Assembly (NCBI GenBank): GCA_026786225.1
Contig: JAJAYN010000099.1
Span: forward strand, 1-7,807
Length of the DNA: 7,807 bases
Reading direction: 5' to 3'
DNA from: Burkholderiales bacterium
Lineage (GTDB): Bacteria > Pseudomonadota > Gammaproteobacteria > Burkholderiales > Usitatibacteraceae
This document shows, in pieces, positions 1 to 6,222 of this stretch; within the stretch, counting starts at the first letter, position 1, and each line of letters starts with the position of its first letter. A model generated the notes under the pieces. It was not told the DNA's origin and did no database searches. It worked only from the letters and a program-made list of their open reading frames with translations. The translations under genes and the position numbers were made by a program.

Positions 1-2
1 GA

Positions 3-34
3 AAAAAAGCTGCGCTGAAAACGCGGCCTTTTTT
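3..34 (-). terminator. Bidirectional-looking terminator hairpin next to the 3' tRNA fragment
   Basis: Positions 3-14 pair with 22-34: six A-T pairs, then G9-C28, C10-G26, T11-G25 wobble and GCG/CGC, with C27 bulged and a 7-nt loop (15-21). The outer A/T pairs supply a U-run on either strand. It begins five bases past the encoded CCA of the truncated tRNA copy at 39-67. The intact tRNA has the same arrangement, and both terminators begin with a similar A/T-rich run and GGCC. It therefore looks like the terminator of a duplicated tRNA unit. Confidence 0.6.
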
Positions 35-38
35 ATTT

Positions 39-67
39 TGGTGGAGATGAAGAGGATCGAACTCTCG
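39..67 (-). pseudogene. 3'-end fragment of a tRNA-Ala gene (T-arm, acceptor strand, CCA)
   Basis: This 29-nt stretch is identical to 218-246, the last 26 nt of the intact tRNA-Ala plus its encoded CCA. Beyond 67 the match stops abruptly: no anticodon arm, D-arm or 5' acceptor strand follows, so no tRNA can form. The A/T-rich run and GGCC past the CCA also resemble those of the intact gene, suggesting the copied unit included the start of the terminator. It could be the remnant of a tandem tRNA duplication or the footprint of an integrated element that used the tRNA 3' end as its target. Confidence 0.8.
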
Positions 68-170
68 TGGGTTCGCGCATGCACGCGCCAACCCGTTCGT
101 GAGGCACAAAACAGTCCGCAGGGACTGTTTTATGTCCACACTCACCCTGTCGGTCGAAAGTTCGATCCTC
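52..170. repeat. Long imperfect foldback with tRNA T-arm sequence as its outer arms
   Basis: The outer arms, 52-67 and 155-170, are reverse complements at 15 of 16 positions; both are the tRNA-Ala T-arm sequence in opposite orientation. Inside are hairpin A (GGGTT 69-73 with AACCC 90-94, then GCGC 75-78 with GCGC 85-88), a short stem (GTGAG 99-103 with CTCAC 141-145) and hairpin B (108-117 with 122-131, ten perfect pairs, loop GCAG). The nested arms would fold into a branched structure as RNA from either strand or as a DNA cruciform. Hairpin B is flanked by A and T runs, so it could also act as a terminator. No open reading frame of interest lies inside. I do not recognise it as a named repeat family. 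Confidence 0.6.
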
Positions 171-176
171 CAATAT

Positions 177-217
177 CACCAAATAAAAAGGCCACCAAAA
201 ACAGTGGCCTTTTTATT

Positions 218-222
<5 letters not shown>
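177..222 (-). terminator. tRNA-Ala intrinsic terminator, perfect 19-bp stem
   Basis: Positions 177-195 and 204-222 are perfect reverse complements around an 8-nt loop. The core is GGCCAC/GTGGCC flanked by A/T runs, which provide a U-tract on the minus strand directly past the tRNA; by symmetry it would also stop plus-strand transcription. The stem reaches into the encoded CCA and discriminator of the tRNA, so terminator folding and acceptor-stem folding compete for these last bases. Confidence 0.85.
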
Positions 223-293
<71 letters not shown>

Positions 294-330
294 AAACTTG
301 CACTTACAAAATATGACGCTCTTCCACCTC

Positions 331-374
331 GCGCCAGCTGGCGCTCCGATTCACCCGGCACAGCGCATGCGCTG
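331..374. repeat. Two perfect palindromes in the tRNA leader
   Basis: GCGCCAGCTGGCGC (331-344) and CAGCGCATGCGCTG (361-374) are both perfect 14-bp palindromes. They lie between the truncated 5'-half tRNA copy and the intact tRNA. On the minus strand the second is enclosed by CCCGG/CCGGG (rc of 382-386 and 354-358), which would replace the anticodon arm expected at that place in a tRNA. No function is recognised; they may be ends of an inserted element or precursor-RNA hairpins. Confidence 0.5.
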
Positions 375-385
375 CGAAACTCCGG

Positions 386-410
386 GCTCATCCAGCTGAG
401 CTACATCCCC
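386..410 (-). pseudogene. 5'-half fragment of a tRNA-Ala gene (acceptor strand and D-arm)
   Basis: On the minus strand this matches the first 25 nt of the intact tRNA-Ala except for two bases in the D-loop (GGAT for GGGA). It keeps the 5' acceptor strand GGGGATG and a pairable D-arm GCTC/GAGC. Past 386 the similarity ends, and the anticodon arm, T-arm and 3' acceptor strand are missing. The bases just before the fragment (CAAA on the plus strand) also match those before the intact tRNA. A good promoter sits immediately upstream, as expected for an original tRNA start site. Confidence 0.75.
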
Positions 411-418
411 AAATACGA

Positions 419-447
419 AAAATATTCTATCGCAATCATCTCGTCAA
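419..447 (-). promoter_or_regulatory. Sigma-70-like promoter for the tRNA region
   Basis: On the minus strand, TTGACG (442-447, 5 of 6 to consensus) is followed after 17 nt by TATTTT (419-424, 4 of 6). A start about 7 nt further on falls near 412, just before the GGGGATG of the 5'-half tRNA copy. It would drive a transcript through that fragment into the intact tRNA-Ala. No equally good pair is visible closer to the intact tRNA. Confidence 0.5.
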
Positions 448-462
448 CGTCTTCAAATGGCT

Positions 463-963
463 TTATGCACTCACATCCAGCATCGCGCCGCGAATCAATT
501 TAAAACTCGGCTCTCGACCGAGTGATCGATTAATCGCGTCGGCCAGCTTCGTTGGCTCATCGGTGCCGACGAGAAATTGTTTGCCGTCACGCAGACCAAC
601 GATCACCGCGTGTCGCCCCGAAACGCTGTAGAGCCAGCCACGTGTGGTGATACGAATACCGAAGCCACTGATAAGCGCCGTCTTTGTCGGCAGCACACCG
701 GCGATTTCGCTTAACGCGACGCGCTTGTCGGGCCAGCCGAATAATCCGCAGGCCACGCGAAATTCTTCTCCCTGCACGGTGCAGGTGAGCGTTATAAAGG
801 CGATAACAGAGGCGGTTAACAATGCTGCCAGCGTGGCGAACATCGTGAGTGAAACACCCGCAAGGTCAACGCGAAAAAAAAGCCAGCCGAGGATGGCAAA
901 GCCGACACCGTGCGCGATAAGACTCTGGACGCCGATCTGACGATGTGAATAGACTTTTTGCAT
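463..963 (-). CDS. Small membrane protein with a PH-domain-like cytoplasmic part
   Basis: A 166-residue protein of unknown role. From the ATG at 963 it has a short charged N-terminus (MQKVYSHRQIG), two hydrophobic segments at about residues 18-32 and 38-61, then a soluble beta-rich part. Runs such as GEEFRVACG, RVALSEIAGV, SGFGIR and LVGTDEPTKLADAI give the alternating pattern and conserved glycines seen in bacterial PH-domain proteins that follow a two-helix hairpin. This assignment rests on pattern only. A GTG at 984 in the same frame would add seven residues. I prefer the ATG because charged residues then lie directly at the start, but neither has a clear ribosome-binding site, and a small inverted repeat (ACGGC/GCCGT, 964-980) sits between the two. 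The gene follows the PanE-like gene on the same strand after about 44 bp, so co-transcription is possible. Confidence 0.72.
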   Translation of the reverse strand: MQKVYSHRQIGVQSLIAHGVGFAILGWLFFRVDLAGVSLTMFATLAALLTASVIAFITLTCTVQGEEFRVACGLFGWPDKRVALSEIAGVLPTKTALISGFGIRITTRGWLYSVSGRHAVIVGLRDGKQFLVGTDEPTKLADAINRSLGREPSFKLIRGAMLDVSA

Positions 964-1007
964 GACGGCGAGTATAGCCGTCACGCAGCCAGCGACCAGT
1001 CGACTGG

Positions 1008-2024
1008 CTATACCTGCGGCAAGACGATGCCGCGCACTGCCACTTTTTCAGTTTCAATCGTATGTGCGAGGAGCTTCGAGGCCTGGTAAATGGCGGTGAT
1101 CGTCGGCGTCGACACGCCGGTAAGTTTGCCGAGCTCGACAACGGAACCCACCAGCGCATCGATTTCTATAGCGCGACCAGCTTCAACGTCCTGCAACATT
1201 GAGGTCTTGTGCCTGCCGACTTTTTCAGCACCTTCGATGCGTTTTTCAAGGCTCACGCGAAACGACGCGCCCAGTTTTTCGGCGACGGCCTGTGCCTCTT
1301 TCATCATGTTTGCTGCAAGCTCGCGGCCAAGCGGAAACTGGCAAATATCCTGCAGCGTCGAGTGGGTGAGTGCGGAGATGGGATTGAACGTGAGATTACC
1401 CCAGAGCTTCAGCCATATCTCGTTGCGGATATTTTCCAGCACCGCTGCTTTCAGCCCCGATTTCGCGAAGATGTCGGAAAGATCTTTGACGCGATTACTG
1501 ACCGAGCCATCGAGCTCGCCAAGTGGAAAACGGTCTCCCTCCACATGCCGCACCACGCCGGGCGCCACCAATTCCGTCGCCGGATACGCCACGCAGCCGA
1601 TGATGCGCTCAGCCGGAATGCCGCCCTTGCATACGCCGCGCGGATCGACCGCCTCGACCGTCGTGCCTTCGAGCGCGCCGCCGTGCTTGTGGAAGTACCA
1701 GAAAGGAATCCCGTTCTGCATCGTGATGATGGTGGTCTTGGGGCCGAGCAGCGGCGACAACTGATGCACTACCGCTTCAACCTGATGCGACTTCAGTGCA
1801 AGGATGACGCAATCGACGTGTCCTACCGCCGCGAAGCTATCGGTGGCTTTTGCACCCTTGGCTTCAAGCACGCTGCCGTCGTTCATTTTTACGGTCATGC
1901 CGCGCGTGCGAATGGCGTCGAGGTTTTTCCAGCGGGCGATAAAAGTGACATCTTCGTCCGCGTGCGCCAGTTTCGCGCCAACAAATCCACCGATGGCGCC
2001 TGCGCCGACGATACAGAATTTCAT
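1008..2024 (-). CDS. 2-dehydropantoate 2-reductase family protein (PanE/ApbA-like)
   Basis: A 338-residue NADPH-dependent reductase of the ketopantoate reductase family, which reduces 2-dehydropantoate to pantoate for pantothenate and CoA synthesis. The N-terminal Rossmann fold carries GAGAIGG (residues 7-13). LALKSHQ (75-81) and QNG (103-105) hold the conserved lysine and an asparagine matching the family's active-site Asn. The C-terminal helical domain contains K206, N210 and N214 in the spacing of the catalytic lysine and asparagines. At 338 residues it is longer than E. coli PanE (about 300) and carries PFWYF after the QNG motif, so it may be a paralogue acting on another 2-oxo acid; no gene symbol is given. 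AGGGA lies 5 nt before the ATG. An operator-like palindrome lies 40-56 bp upstream. The stop codon overlaps a palindrome (996-1007) without a U-tract. Confidence 0.88.
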   Translation of the reverse strand: MKFCIVGAGAIGGFVGAKLAHADEDVTFIARWKNLDAIRTRGMTVKMNDGSVLEAKGAKATDSFAAVGHVDCVILALKSHQVEAVVHQLSPLLGPKTTIITMQNGIPFWYFHKHGGALEGTTVEAVDPRGVCKGGIPAERIIGCVAYPATELVAPGVVRHVEGDRFPLGELDGSVSNRVKDLSDIFAKSGLKAAVLENIRNEIWLKLWGNLTFNPISALTHSTLQDICQFPLGRELAANMMKEAQAVAEKLGASFRVSLEKRIEGAEKVGRHKTSMLQDVEAGRAIEIDALVGSVVELGKLTGVSTPTITAIYQASKLLAHTIETEKVAVRGIVLPQV

Positions 2025-2063
2025 GTTTTTCCCTGGAGCTTGTGACGGTTTAGACCAAGACTA

Positions 2064-2080
2064 ATTGTGCATTGCACAAT
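2064..2080. promoter_or_regulatory. Operator-like palindrome before the PanE-like gene
   Basis: ATTGTGCA-T-TGCACAAT: two perfect 8-bp arms around one base, centred 48 bp upstream of the ATG at 2024. This size and position suit binding of a dimeric repressor or activator over the promoter. A TTGACG hexamer (minus strand, 2095-2100) lies just upstream, but no matching -10 at normal spacing is visible. The regulator cannot be named from the sequence. Confidence 0.5.
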
Positions 2081-2140
2081 AAATCCTTGATAGCCGTCAA
2101 GCGCGGACGCGAAATCCAGGTATGCATTTGTTTGTAATCG

Positions 2141-2968
2141 CTATTTAGCGCGGGCTTTTGGCGCACTTCCCGTTGCGGATTGGCGATTTGCAATCACAAA
2201 TAGCGCGATACCGGCCAGGACCATCGGCAGCGACAACCACTGCCCCATCGACATGCCTAACGACAGCAATCCCAGAAAACTATCCGGCTCGCGCGCGAAC
2301 TCCGTCAGAAACCGGAAACTGCCGTAACCAATCAAAAATACCGCCGACACCGCACGCACCGGCCTGGGCTTCCGCGAATAGATCCAGAGAATCAGGAATA
2401 GCAATAAGCCCTCAGTCGCAAACTGATAAAGCTGCGAAGGATGCCGCGCGATCGCTGTCGCATCCACCTGTGGGAACCACATTGCCCACGGCCACACGCT
2501 GGCTTCGGCCACGCGCCCGGGCAATTCTCCATTGATGAAATTACCCAGTCGTCCGGCACCCAACCCGGTCGGTACCAGTGGCGCGATGAAATCGGTCACC
2601 TGCCAGAACGTGCGGCCCGTTTTGCGACCGAACAACAGCATCGCCACCAACACCCCGAGGAAACCGCCATGAAACGACATCCCGCCCTGCCAGATATAGA
2701 AAATCTCGATGGGATTTGAGAGGTAATACATCGGCTTGTAAAACAACACGAAGCCTAGCCTGCCGCCAAGTACCACGCCCAACATGCCGTAGAAAAGCAG
2801 ATCGTCGAGATGTTCTTTCGTGAAGCCCAGATCGGGCCGCCGCTTCATGTGCATGCGCCCGAGCACCAGAAAAAGCACGAACGCCGCGACGTACATGAGG
2901 CCGTACCAGCGGACTGCGATGGGGCCGAGGGAGATGGCGATGGGGTCGAATTGGGGGTGGATTAGCAT
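2141..2968 (-). CDS. lgt: Phosphatidylglycerol--prolipoprotein diacylglyceryl transferase
   Basis: Inner-membrane enzyme for the first step of lipoprotein maturation: it moves diacylglycerol from phosphatidylglycerol to the lipobox cysteine of preprolipoproteins. The 275-residue protein has the expected series of hydrophobic helices. SFHGG (98-102) includes H100, matching the essential E. coli H103. The Lgt signature GRLGNFINGELPGR (139-152) has R140 matching E. coli R143. HPSQLYQ (176-182) and FLTEFAREPD (220-229) carry further conserved residues. The start MLIHPQFDPIAISLGP fits the usual N-terminus of the family, although no clear ribosome-binding site precedes it. A six-base inverted repeat (3003-3008 with 3023-3028) lies in the presumed leader. 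The PanE-like gene follows on the same strand after 116 bp, with its own operator-like site, so it is probably controlled separately. Confidence 0.97.
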   Translation of the reverse strand: MLIHPQFDPIAISLGPIAVRWYGLMYVAAFVLFLVLGRMHMKRRPDLGFTKEHLDDLLFYGMLGVVLGGRLGFVLFYKPMYYLSNPIEIFYIWQGGMSFHGGFLGVLVAMLLFGRKTGRTFWQVTDFIAPLVPTGLGAGRLGNFINGELPGRVAEASVWPWAMWFPQVDATAIARHPSQLYQFATEGLLLFLILWIYSRKPRPVRAVSAVFLIGYGSFRFLTEFAREPDSFLGLLSLGMSMGQWLSLPMVLAGIALFVIANRQSATGSAPKARAK

Positions 2969-3200
2969 GGATGTATTTGTTTGTGACGAAGTGGTGCGGT
3001 TACCTCATCCGAGCATCCGCAAATGAGGCGACGATTATCGCACCGCAATTGCATCAGTCGTGAAGGTCCGCTTCTGCGCCCCCTTCAACTGGTAGTACCG
3101 CATGGGCAGCAATTACTAGAACCCAAGCACCAGCGCGCGTTCCAGGCCGAAAACACCCCGAAAACCGCGCCAGTGCTGGAGTTTCAATATCAGTACTGAA
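2969..3200. other. Intergenic region between lgt and the Bug-protein gene
   Basis: No gene is supported here. It holds the lgt leader with inverted repeat CCTCAT/ATGAGG (3003-3028). An imperfect long-loop inverted repeat (3126-3137 with 3166-3177, 10 of 12 pairs) lies just past the 3' end of the Bug-protein gene, which might contribute to termination but lacks a U-tract. A 22-codon minus-strand reading frame (3035-3103) has no ribosome-binding site and was not called. Confidence 0.4.
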
Positions 3201-4169
3201 TCAATCCGCCTTAATCCCCGACTTCTTTACCACATCGTTCCAGCGCACCGCTTCAACCTTGATGAAATCGGCAAACTCTTTCGGCGTACTCGTTGAAGGC
3301 TCTGCCGCTTCAGCCTTCAAACGATCTGAAACAGTCGCAGTTTTGCCCGCCTCCACCGCAGCCTGCGCAAGCTTTTGAATAATCGCATCCGGCGTACCGG
3401 CAGGGGCCATCAAGCCATACCACTGCGACGTCTCAAAACCCGGATAGCCCTGCTCGGCAACTGTCGGCACATCGGGCATGGCGGGTGAGCGTTTGGCGGT
3501 ACCGACGGCGATGGGGCGCAGGGTGCCGGCTTTTACGTGTGCCAGCAAGGGTGGCGCGCCGGTGAAGGTTGCCTCAAGTCGGCCGGCGAGCAAGTCGGTC
3601 ATCATCGGTCCGGTACCTTTGTAGGGAACGTGTGTGGCGGTGAATCCCGCCGTCAATGCCACATACGCCATGGCGAGGTGGCCGGAACTGCCGTTGCCCG
3701 CAGAGCCATAATTGAGTGCGCCGGGATTCTTCTTGGCGTATTCGACCAGCTCCTTCAAGTTCTTCACTTTCAATTTTTCCGCATTCACCACCAGCAGGCT
3801 CGGCACTTTCGCCAGCAATGTGATCGGCACGAAATCCTTGACCGGATCGTAGGGGAGTTTGGCGAACATTGCCGGATTCACTGCCAACGTCCCGACGTGT
3901 CCGAGGATGATCGTGTAACCGTCCGGTGCGCTGCCCTTCACTTCCTGCATCGCGATATTGCCCGCACCGCCGGGTTTGCTTTCCACCACGACGGTCTGGC
4001 CGAGAATTCTTCCCATTTCACCGGCGAACGAGCGCGAGACGATATCCGAGCTGCCACCCGGTGCGAACGGCACGATCAGGCGAATGGGTTTGTTCGGGTA
4101 TTGCGCGTGCGCGGCACCCGTTGCGACAGCCAAAAGCACGGCACATGCGGCCAGAATTTTATTTTTCAT
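3201..4169 (-). CDS. Bug/TctC-family periplasmic solute-binding protein
   Basis: A 322-residue extracytoplasmic binding protein of the tripartite tricarboxylate transporter (TctC/Bug) family; such proteins bind small carboxylates or amides in the periplasm. A signal peptide spans residues 1-22 (MKNK, hydrophobic core, cleavage after AHA). LAAC at 6-9 looks like a lipobox but is too close to the N-terminus. The mature protein opens with the family signature YPNKPIRLIVPFAPGG (24-39) followed by SSDIVSR. PGGAGNIA (about 66-73), APDGYT, AKLPYDPVKDF, VPYKGTGPMMTDLLAG and MPDVPTVAEQGYPGFE are further hallmarks in the expected order. AAGGAG lies 4 nt before the ATG. No TctA or TctB membrane gene is nearby, so it looks like one of the orphan binding proteins that are numerous in Burkholderiales. 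The ligand cannot be predicted. It is divergent from ilvD. Confidence 0.94.
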   Translation of the reverse strand: MKNKILAACAVLLAVATGAAHAQYPNKPIRLIVPFAPGGSSDIVSRSFAGEMGRILGQTVVVESKPGGAGNIAMQEVKGSAPDGYTIILGHVGTLAVNPAMFAKLPYDPVKDFVPITLLAKVPSLLVVNAEKLKVKNLKELVEYAKKNPGALNYGSAGNGSSGHLAMAYVALTAGFTATHVPYKGTGPMMTDLLAGRLEATFTGAPPLLAHVKAGTLRPIAVGTAKRSPAMPDVPTVAEQGYPGFETSQWYGLMAPAGTPDAIIQKLAQAAVEAGKTATVSDRLKAEAAEPSTSTPKEFADFIKVEAVRWNDVVKKSGIKAD

Positions 4170-4203
4170 ATTGCTCCTTATTGTTGTTCGGTTTTCATCA
4201 CAA

Positions 4204-4259
4204 GCAGAATTCGCGCATCCGGTAGAATCACCCTCAATTCTGCATCCTTATCCGGATGC
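4204..4259. repeat. Interlocked inverted repeats between the Bug-protein gene and ilvD
   Basis: Two perfect 8-bp inverted repeats overlap in the order A-B-A'-B': GCAGAATT (4204-4211) with AATTCTGC (4236-4243), and GCATCCGG (4215-4222) with CCGGATGC (4252-4259). A third option pairs GCATCC (4242-4247) with GGATGC (4254-4259). As RNA this is a pseudoknot or mutually exclusive hairpin layout; as DNA it could be paired operators for the divergent genes. TAGAAT (4223-4228, plus) is a possible -10 element for ilvD, but without a matching -35. Confidence 0.45.
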
Positions 4260-4273
4260 CGTCACGCAAATGG

Positions 4274-4330
4274 AAAGCCCCCTCTCTCCCGGCCTCCCTC
4301 CCACGAGGGGAGAAACGAGCAAAGCGAAGC
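4274..4330. repeat. CT/GA-rich dispersed-repeat-like segment in the ilvD leader
   Basis: A pyrimidine-rich run (4278-4302) turns at CCAC into a purine-rich run (4305-4330), forming a hairpin CTCCCTC (4294-4300) with GAGGGGAG (4305-4312) with one bulged G. The look, C/T-rich arm then GAGGGGAGAAACGAGC, resembles short dispersed intergenic repeats of proteobacterial genomes, but a genome-wide search is needed to show that it is repeated. Confidence 0.35.
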
Positions 4331-4402
4331 AAGCAATCTGCAAACCCACTGCAGAAAGGCGCCCGACAATCACATCACCTTCACGCAAAGATCCGAGACC
4401 TC

Positions 4403-6090
4403 ATGACCCCCCCAAAATACCGCTCCTTCGCCATCACCCAAGGTAACGAACGCGCCCCCAACCGCTCCATGCTGCGCGGCATCGGCTACGAGGACGACGA
4501 CTTCAAGAAACCCTTTATCGGTCTGGCCAACGGCCATTCCACGATGAACCCCTGCAACGCCGGTATCCAGCCGCTCGCCGATGCCGCCGAAGCCGCCATC
4601 CGCGCAGCCGGCGGCATGCCGCAAATGTTCGGCACCATCACCGTCACCGACGGCATCTCGATGGGCACCGAGGGCATGAAGTATTCGCTGGTCTCGCGTG
4701 AAGTGATCGCGGACTCGATCGAACCGCCTGCCAGTCGCAATTCATGGACGGCGTGCTCGCCATCGGTGCCTGCGACAAGAATCTCCCCGGCGCACTCATC
4801 GGCGTGTGCCGCAAGAACGTGCCCGCCATCCTCGTCTACGGCGGCACCATCAAGCCGGGCCACTACAAGGACCAGGACTTGCAGATCGTGTCGGTATTCG
4901 AAGCCGTCGGCTCGTTCAACGCCGGCAAGATGAGCGAGGAAGATTTCGGCTGTATCGAGCGCCGCGCCATCCCTGGCGTGGGTGCCTGCGGCGGTATGTT
5001 CACCGCCAACACCATGTCCAGCGCCTGCGAGGCCCTTGGTATTTCGCTGCCCTACTCCAGCACCATGGCCGCAGAAGACGAAGAAAAGAAAGAATCCGCC
5101 GCCGAATCCGGACGGGTACTGCTCGACGCCGTGAAAAACAACATCCGCCCGCGCGACATCGTCACTCGCAGGTCACTCGAAAACGCCATCGCCGTCATCA
5201 TGGCCGTGGGCGGCTCGACTAACGCGGTGCTGCATTTCCTCGCTATCGCCCACGCCGCCGATGTGGAATGGACCATCGACGATTTCGAAAGGATGCGCAA
5301 AAAAGTGCCGGTCATCTGCGACCTGAAGCCCTCCGGAAAGTATGTTGCCGTTGATCTGCACAAGGCTGGCGGCATCCCGCAAGTGATGAAGATCCTGCTC
5401 GACGCCGGTCTCCTGAACGGCGACTGCATGACCATCACCGGCAAGACCATCGCCGAAACACTGAAGGATGTTCCGTCGGTTCCATCGAGTTACCCACATG
5501 CGGATCGGCCCGTAATCCTGCCGATCAACAAGGCGCTTTACAAACAAGGCCACCTCGCCATCCTCAAAGGCAACCTCGCCACTGAAGGTTGTGTCGCCAA
5601 GATCACCGGCTTGAAGAACCCCGTCATCACCGGCCCCGCGCGCGTGTTCGATTCCGAACCCGAACTGATGGAAGCCATCATGAAAGATGCGATCAACCAC
5701 GGCGACGTAATCGTGCTGCGCTACGAAGGCCCCAAAGGCGGCCCCGGCATGCGCGAAATGCTGGCGCCGACGTCAGCGCTGATTGGCAAAGGATTCGGCG
5801 AAACGGTGGGGCTGATTACCGATGGACGATTCTCCGGCGGCACCTGGGGAATGGTAGTGGGCCATGTGGCGCCGGAAGCGTTTGTGGGCGGCACGATTGC
5901 GCTGGTAAACGAAGGCGATTCCGTCACCATCGATGCGAAGCAGTTGCTGATTCAGTTGAACGTGAATGATGAAGAACTGGCGAAGCGGCGGGCGGCGTGG
6001 GTGCAGCCGAAGCCGCGATATACGCGCGGGGTGTTGGGGAAGTATTTCAAGTTGGTGGGGACGGCTAGCAAGGGGGCGGTGACGGATTAG
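4403..6090 (+). pseudogene. ilvD: Dihydroxy-acid dehydratase, frameshifted by one missing base
   Basis: IlvD converts 2,3-dihydroxy-3-methyl acids to 2-oxo acids, the shared third step of valine, isoleucine and leucine synthesis. The frame opens at ATG 4403 (MTPPKYRSFAITQGNERAPN) and runs correctly through ...VIADSIE, to 4723. It then enters junk ending at 4933. The true continuation TACQSQFMDGVLAIG is in the -1 frame from 4723 and runs to the stop at 6090. Adding one A to GATCGAACC (about 4722) joins them into 562 residues, the normal length for the short [2Fe-2S] type. In the joined protein C51 (NPCN), C124 (ACDKN) and C196 (GACGG) match the three cluster cysteines; D83 (TDG) and K126 match the metal-site residues, and the C-terminal TDGRFSGGTWG holds the catalytic-serine motif. 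The downstream ATG (4744) could not give a working enzyme because C51 and D83 are lost. No slippery heptamer is present, so programmed frameshifting is unlikely. A sequencing error or a very recent mutation are the two explanations. Confidence 0.92.
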
Positions 6091-6133
6091 TCGTTTAGCC
6101 AGTAACGCGCGCCCTCATTTGGCACAGCTATCA

Positions 6134-6155
6134 TTTACGCATCTCGATGCGTAAA
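6134..6155. promoter_or_regulatory. Probable HipB operator
   Basis: Two perfect 10-bp arms, TTTACGCATC and GATGCGTAAA, are separated by TC. The site lies 18 bp upstream of the -35 hexamer of the hipB promoter. HipB proteins autoregulate by binding inverted repeats before hipBA (E. coli uses TATCC-N8-GGATA), so this is the best candidate site, although its sequence differs. The half-site core TGCGT recurs at 6175-6179 and 6202-6206. Confidence 0.6.
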
Positions 6156-6173
6156 CAGAAATTACATATCATA

Positions 6174-6202
6174 TTGCGTATTTTAAAAATACAGCCTATG
6201 AT
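6174..6202 (+). promoter_or_regulatory. hipBA promoter
   Basis: TTGCGT (6174-6179, 3 of 6) and TATGAT (6197-6202, 5 of 6) are separated by exactly 17 bp. A second dyad, GTATTTT-A-AAAATAC (6178-6192), fills most of the spacer, so a bound repressor would block polymerase. AAGGAG follows 6 nt past the -10; a start at the usual distance leaves a very short leader beginning near or inside the ribosome-binding site. Confidence 0.55.
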
Positions 6203-6222
6203 GCGTGAAAGGAGAGCTAATC

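Noticed and set aside
52..170. Integron attC site
   Set aside because: The fold is attC-like in outline, but no GTTRRRY/RYYYAAC core pair lies at the ends and no integron integrase or cassette is present.
1209..2045. 278-codon plus-strand frame
   Set aside because: Wholly antisense to the PanE-like gene, with no family resemblance and a composition typical of a shadow frame.
3035..3103. 22-residue minus-strand peptide frame
   Set aside because: No ribosome-binding site, no promoter and no recognisable sequence; within chance for this region.
4256..4402. Extension of the ilvD frame upstream of ATG 4403
   Set aside because: The added residues come from the CT/GA-rich leader (PSLPASLPRGEKRAKRSK) and do not resemble IlvD; the family N-terminus begins at 4403.
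3537..4406. 289-codon plus-strand frame
   Set aside because: Antisense to the Bug-protein gene and rich in His, Cys and Arg, as expected for a shadow of a GC-rich gene.
4715..4730. Programmed -1 frameshift in ilvD
   Set aside because: There is no X XXY YYZ slippery heptamer and no tradition of frameshifting in this family; a single-base deletion or error is simpler.
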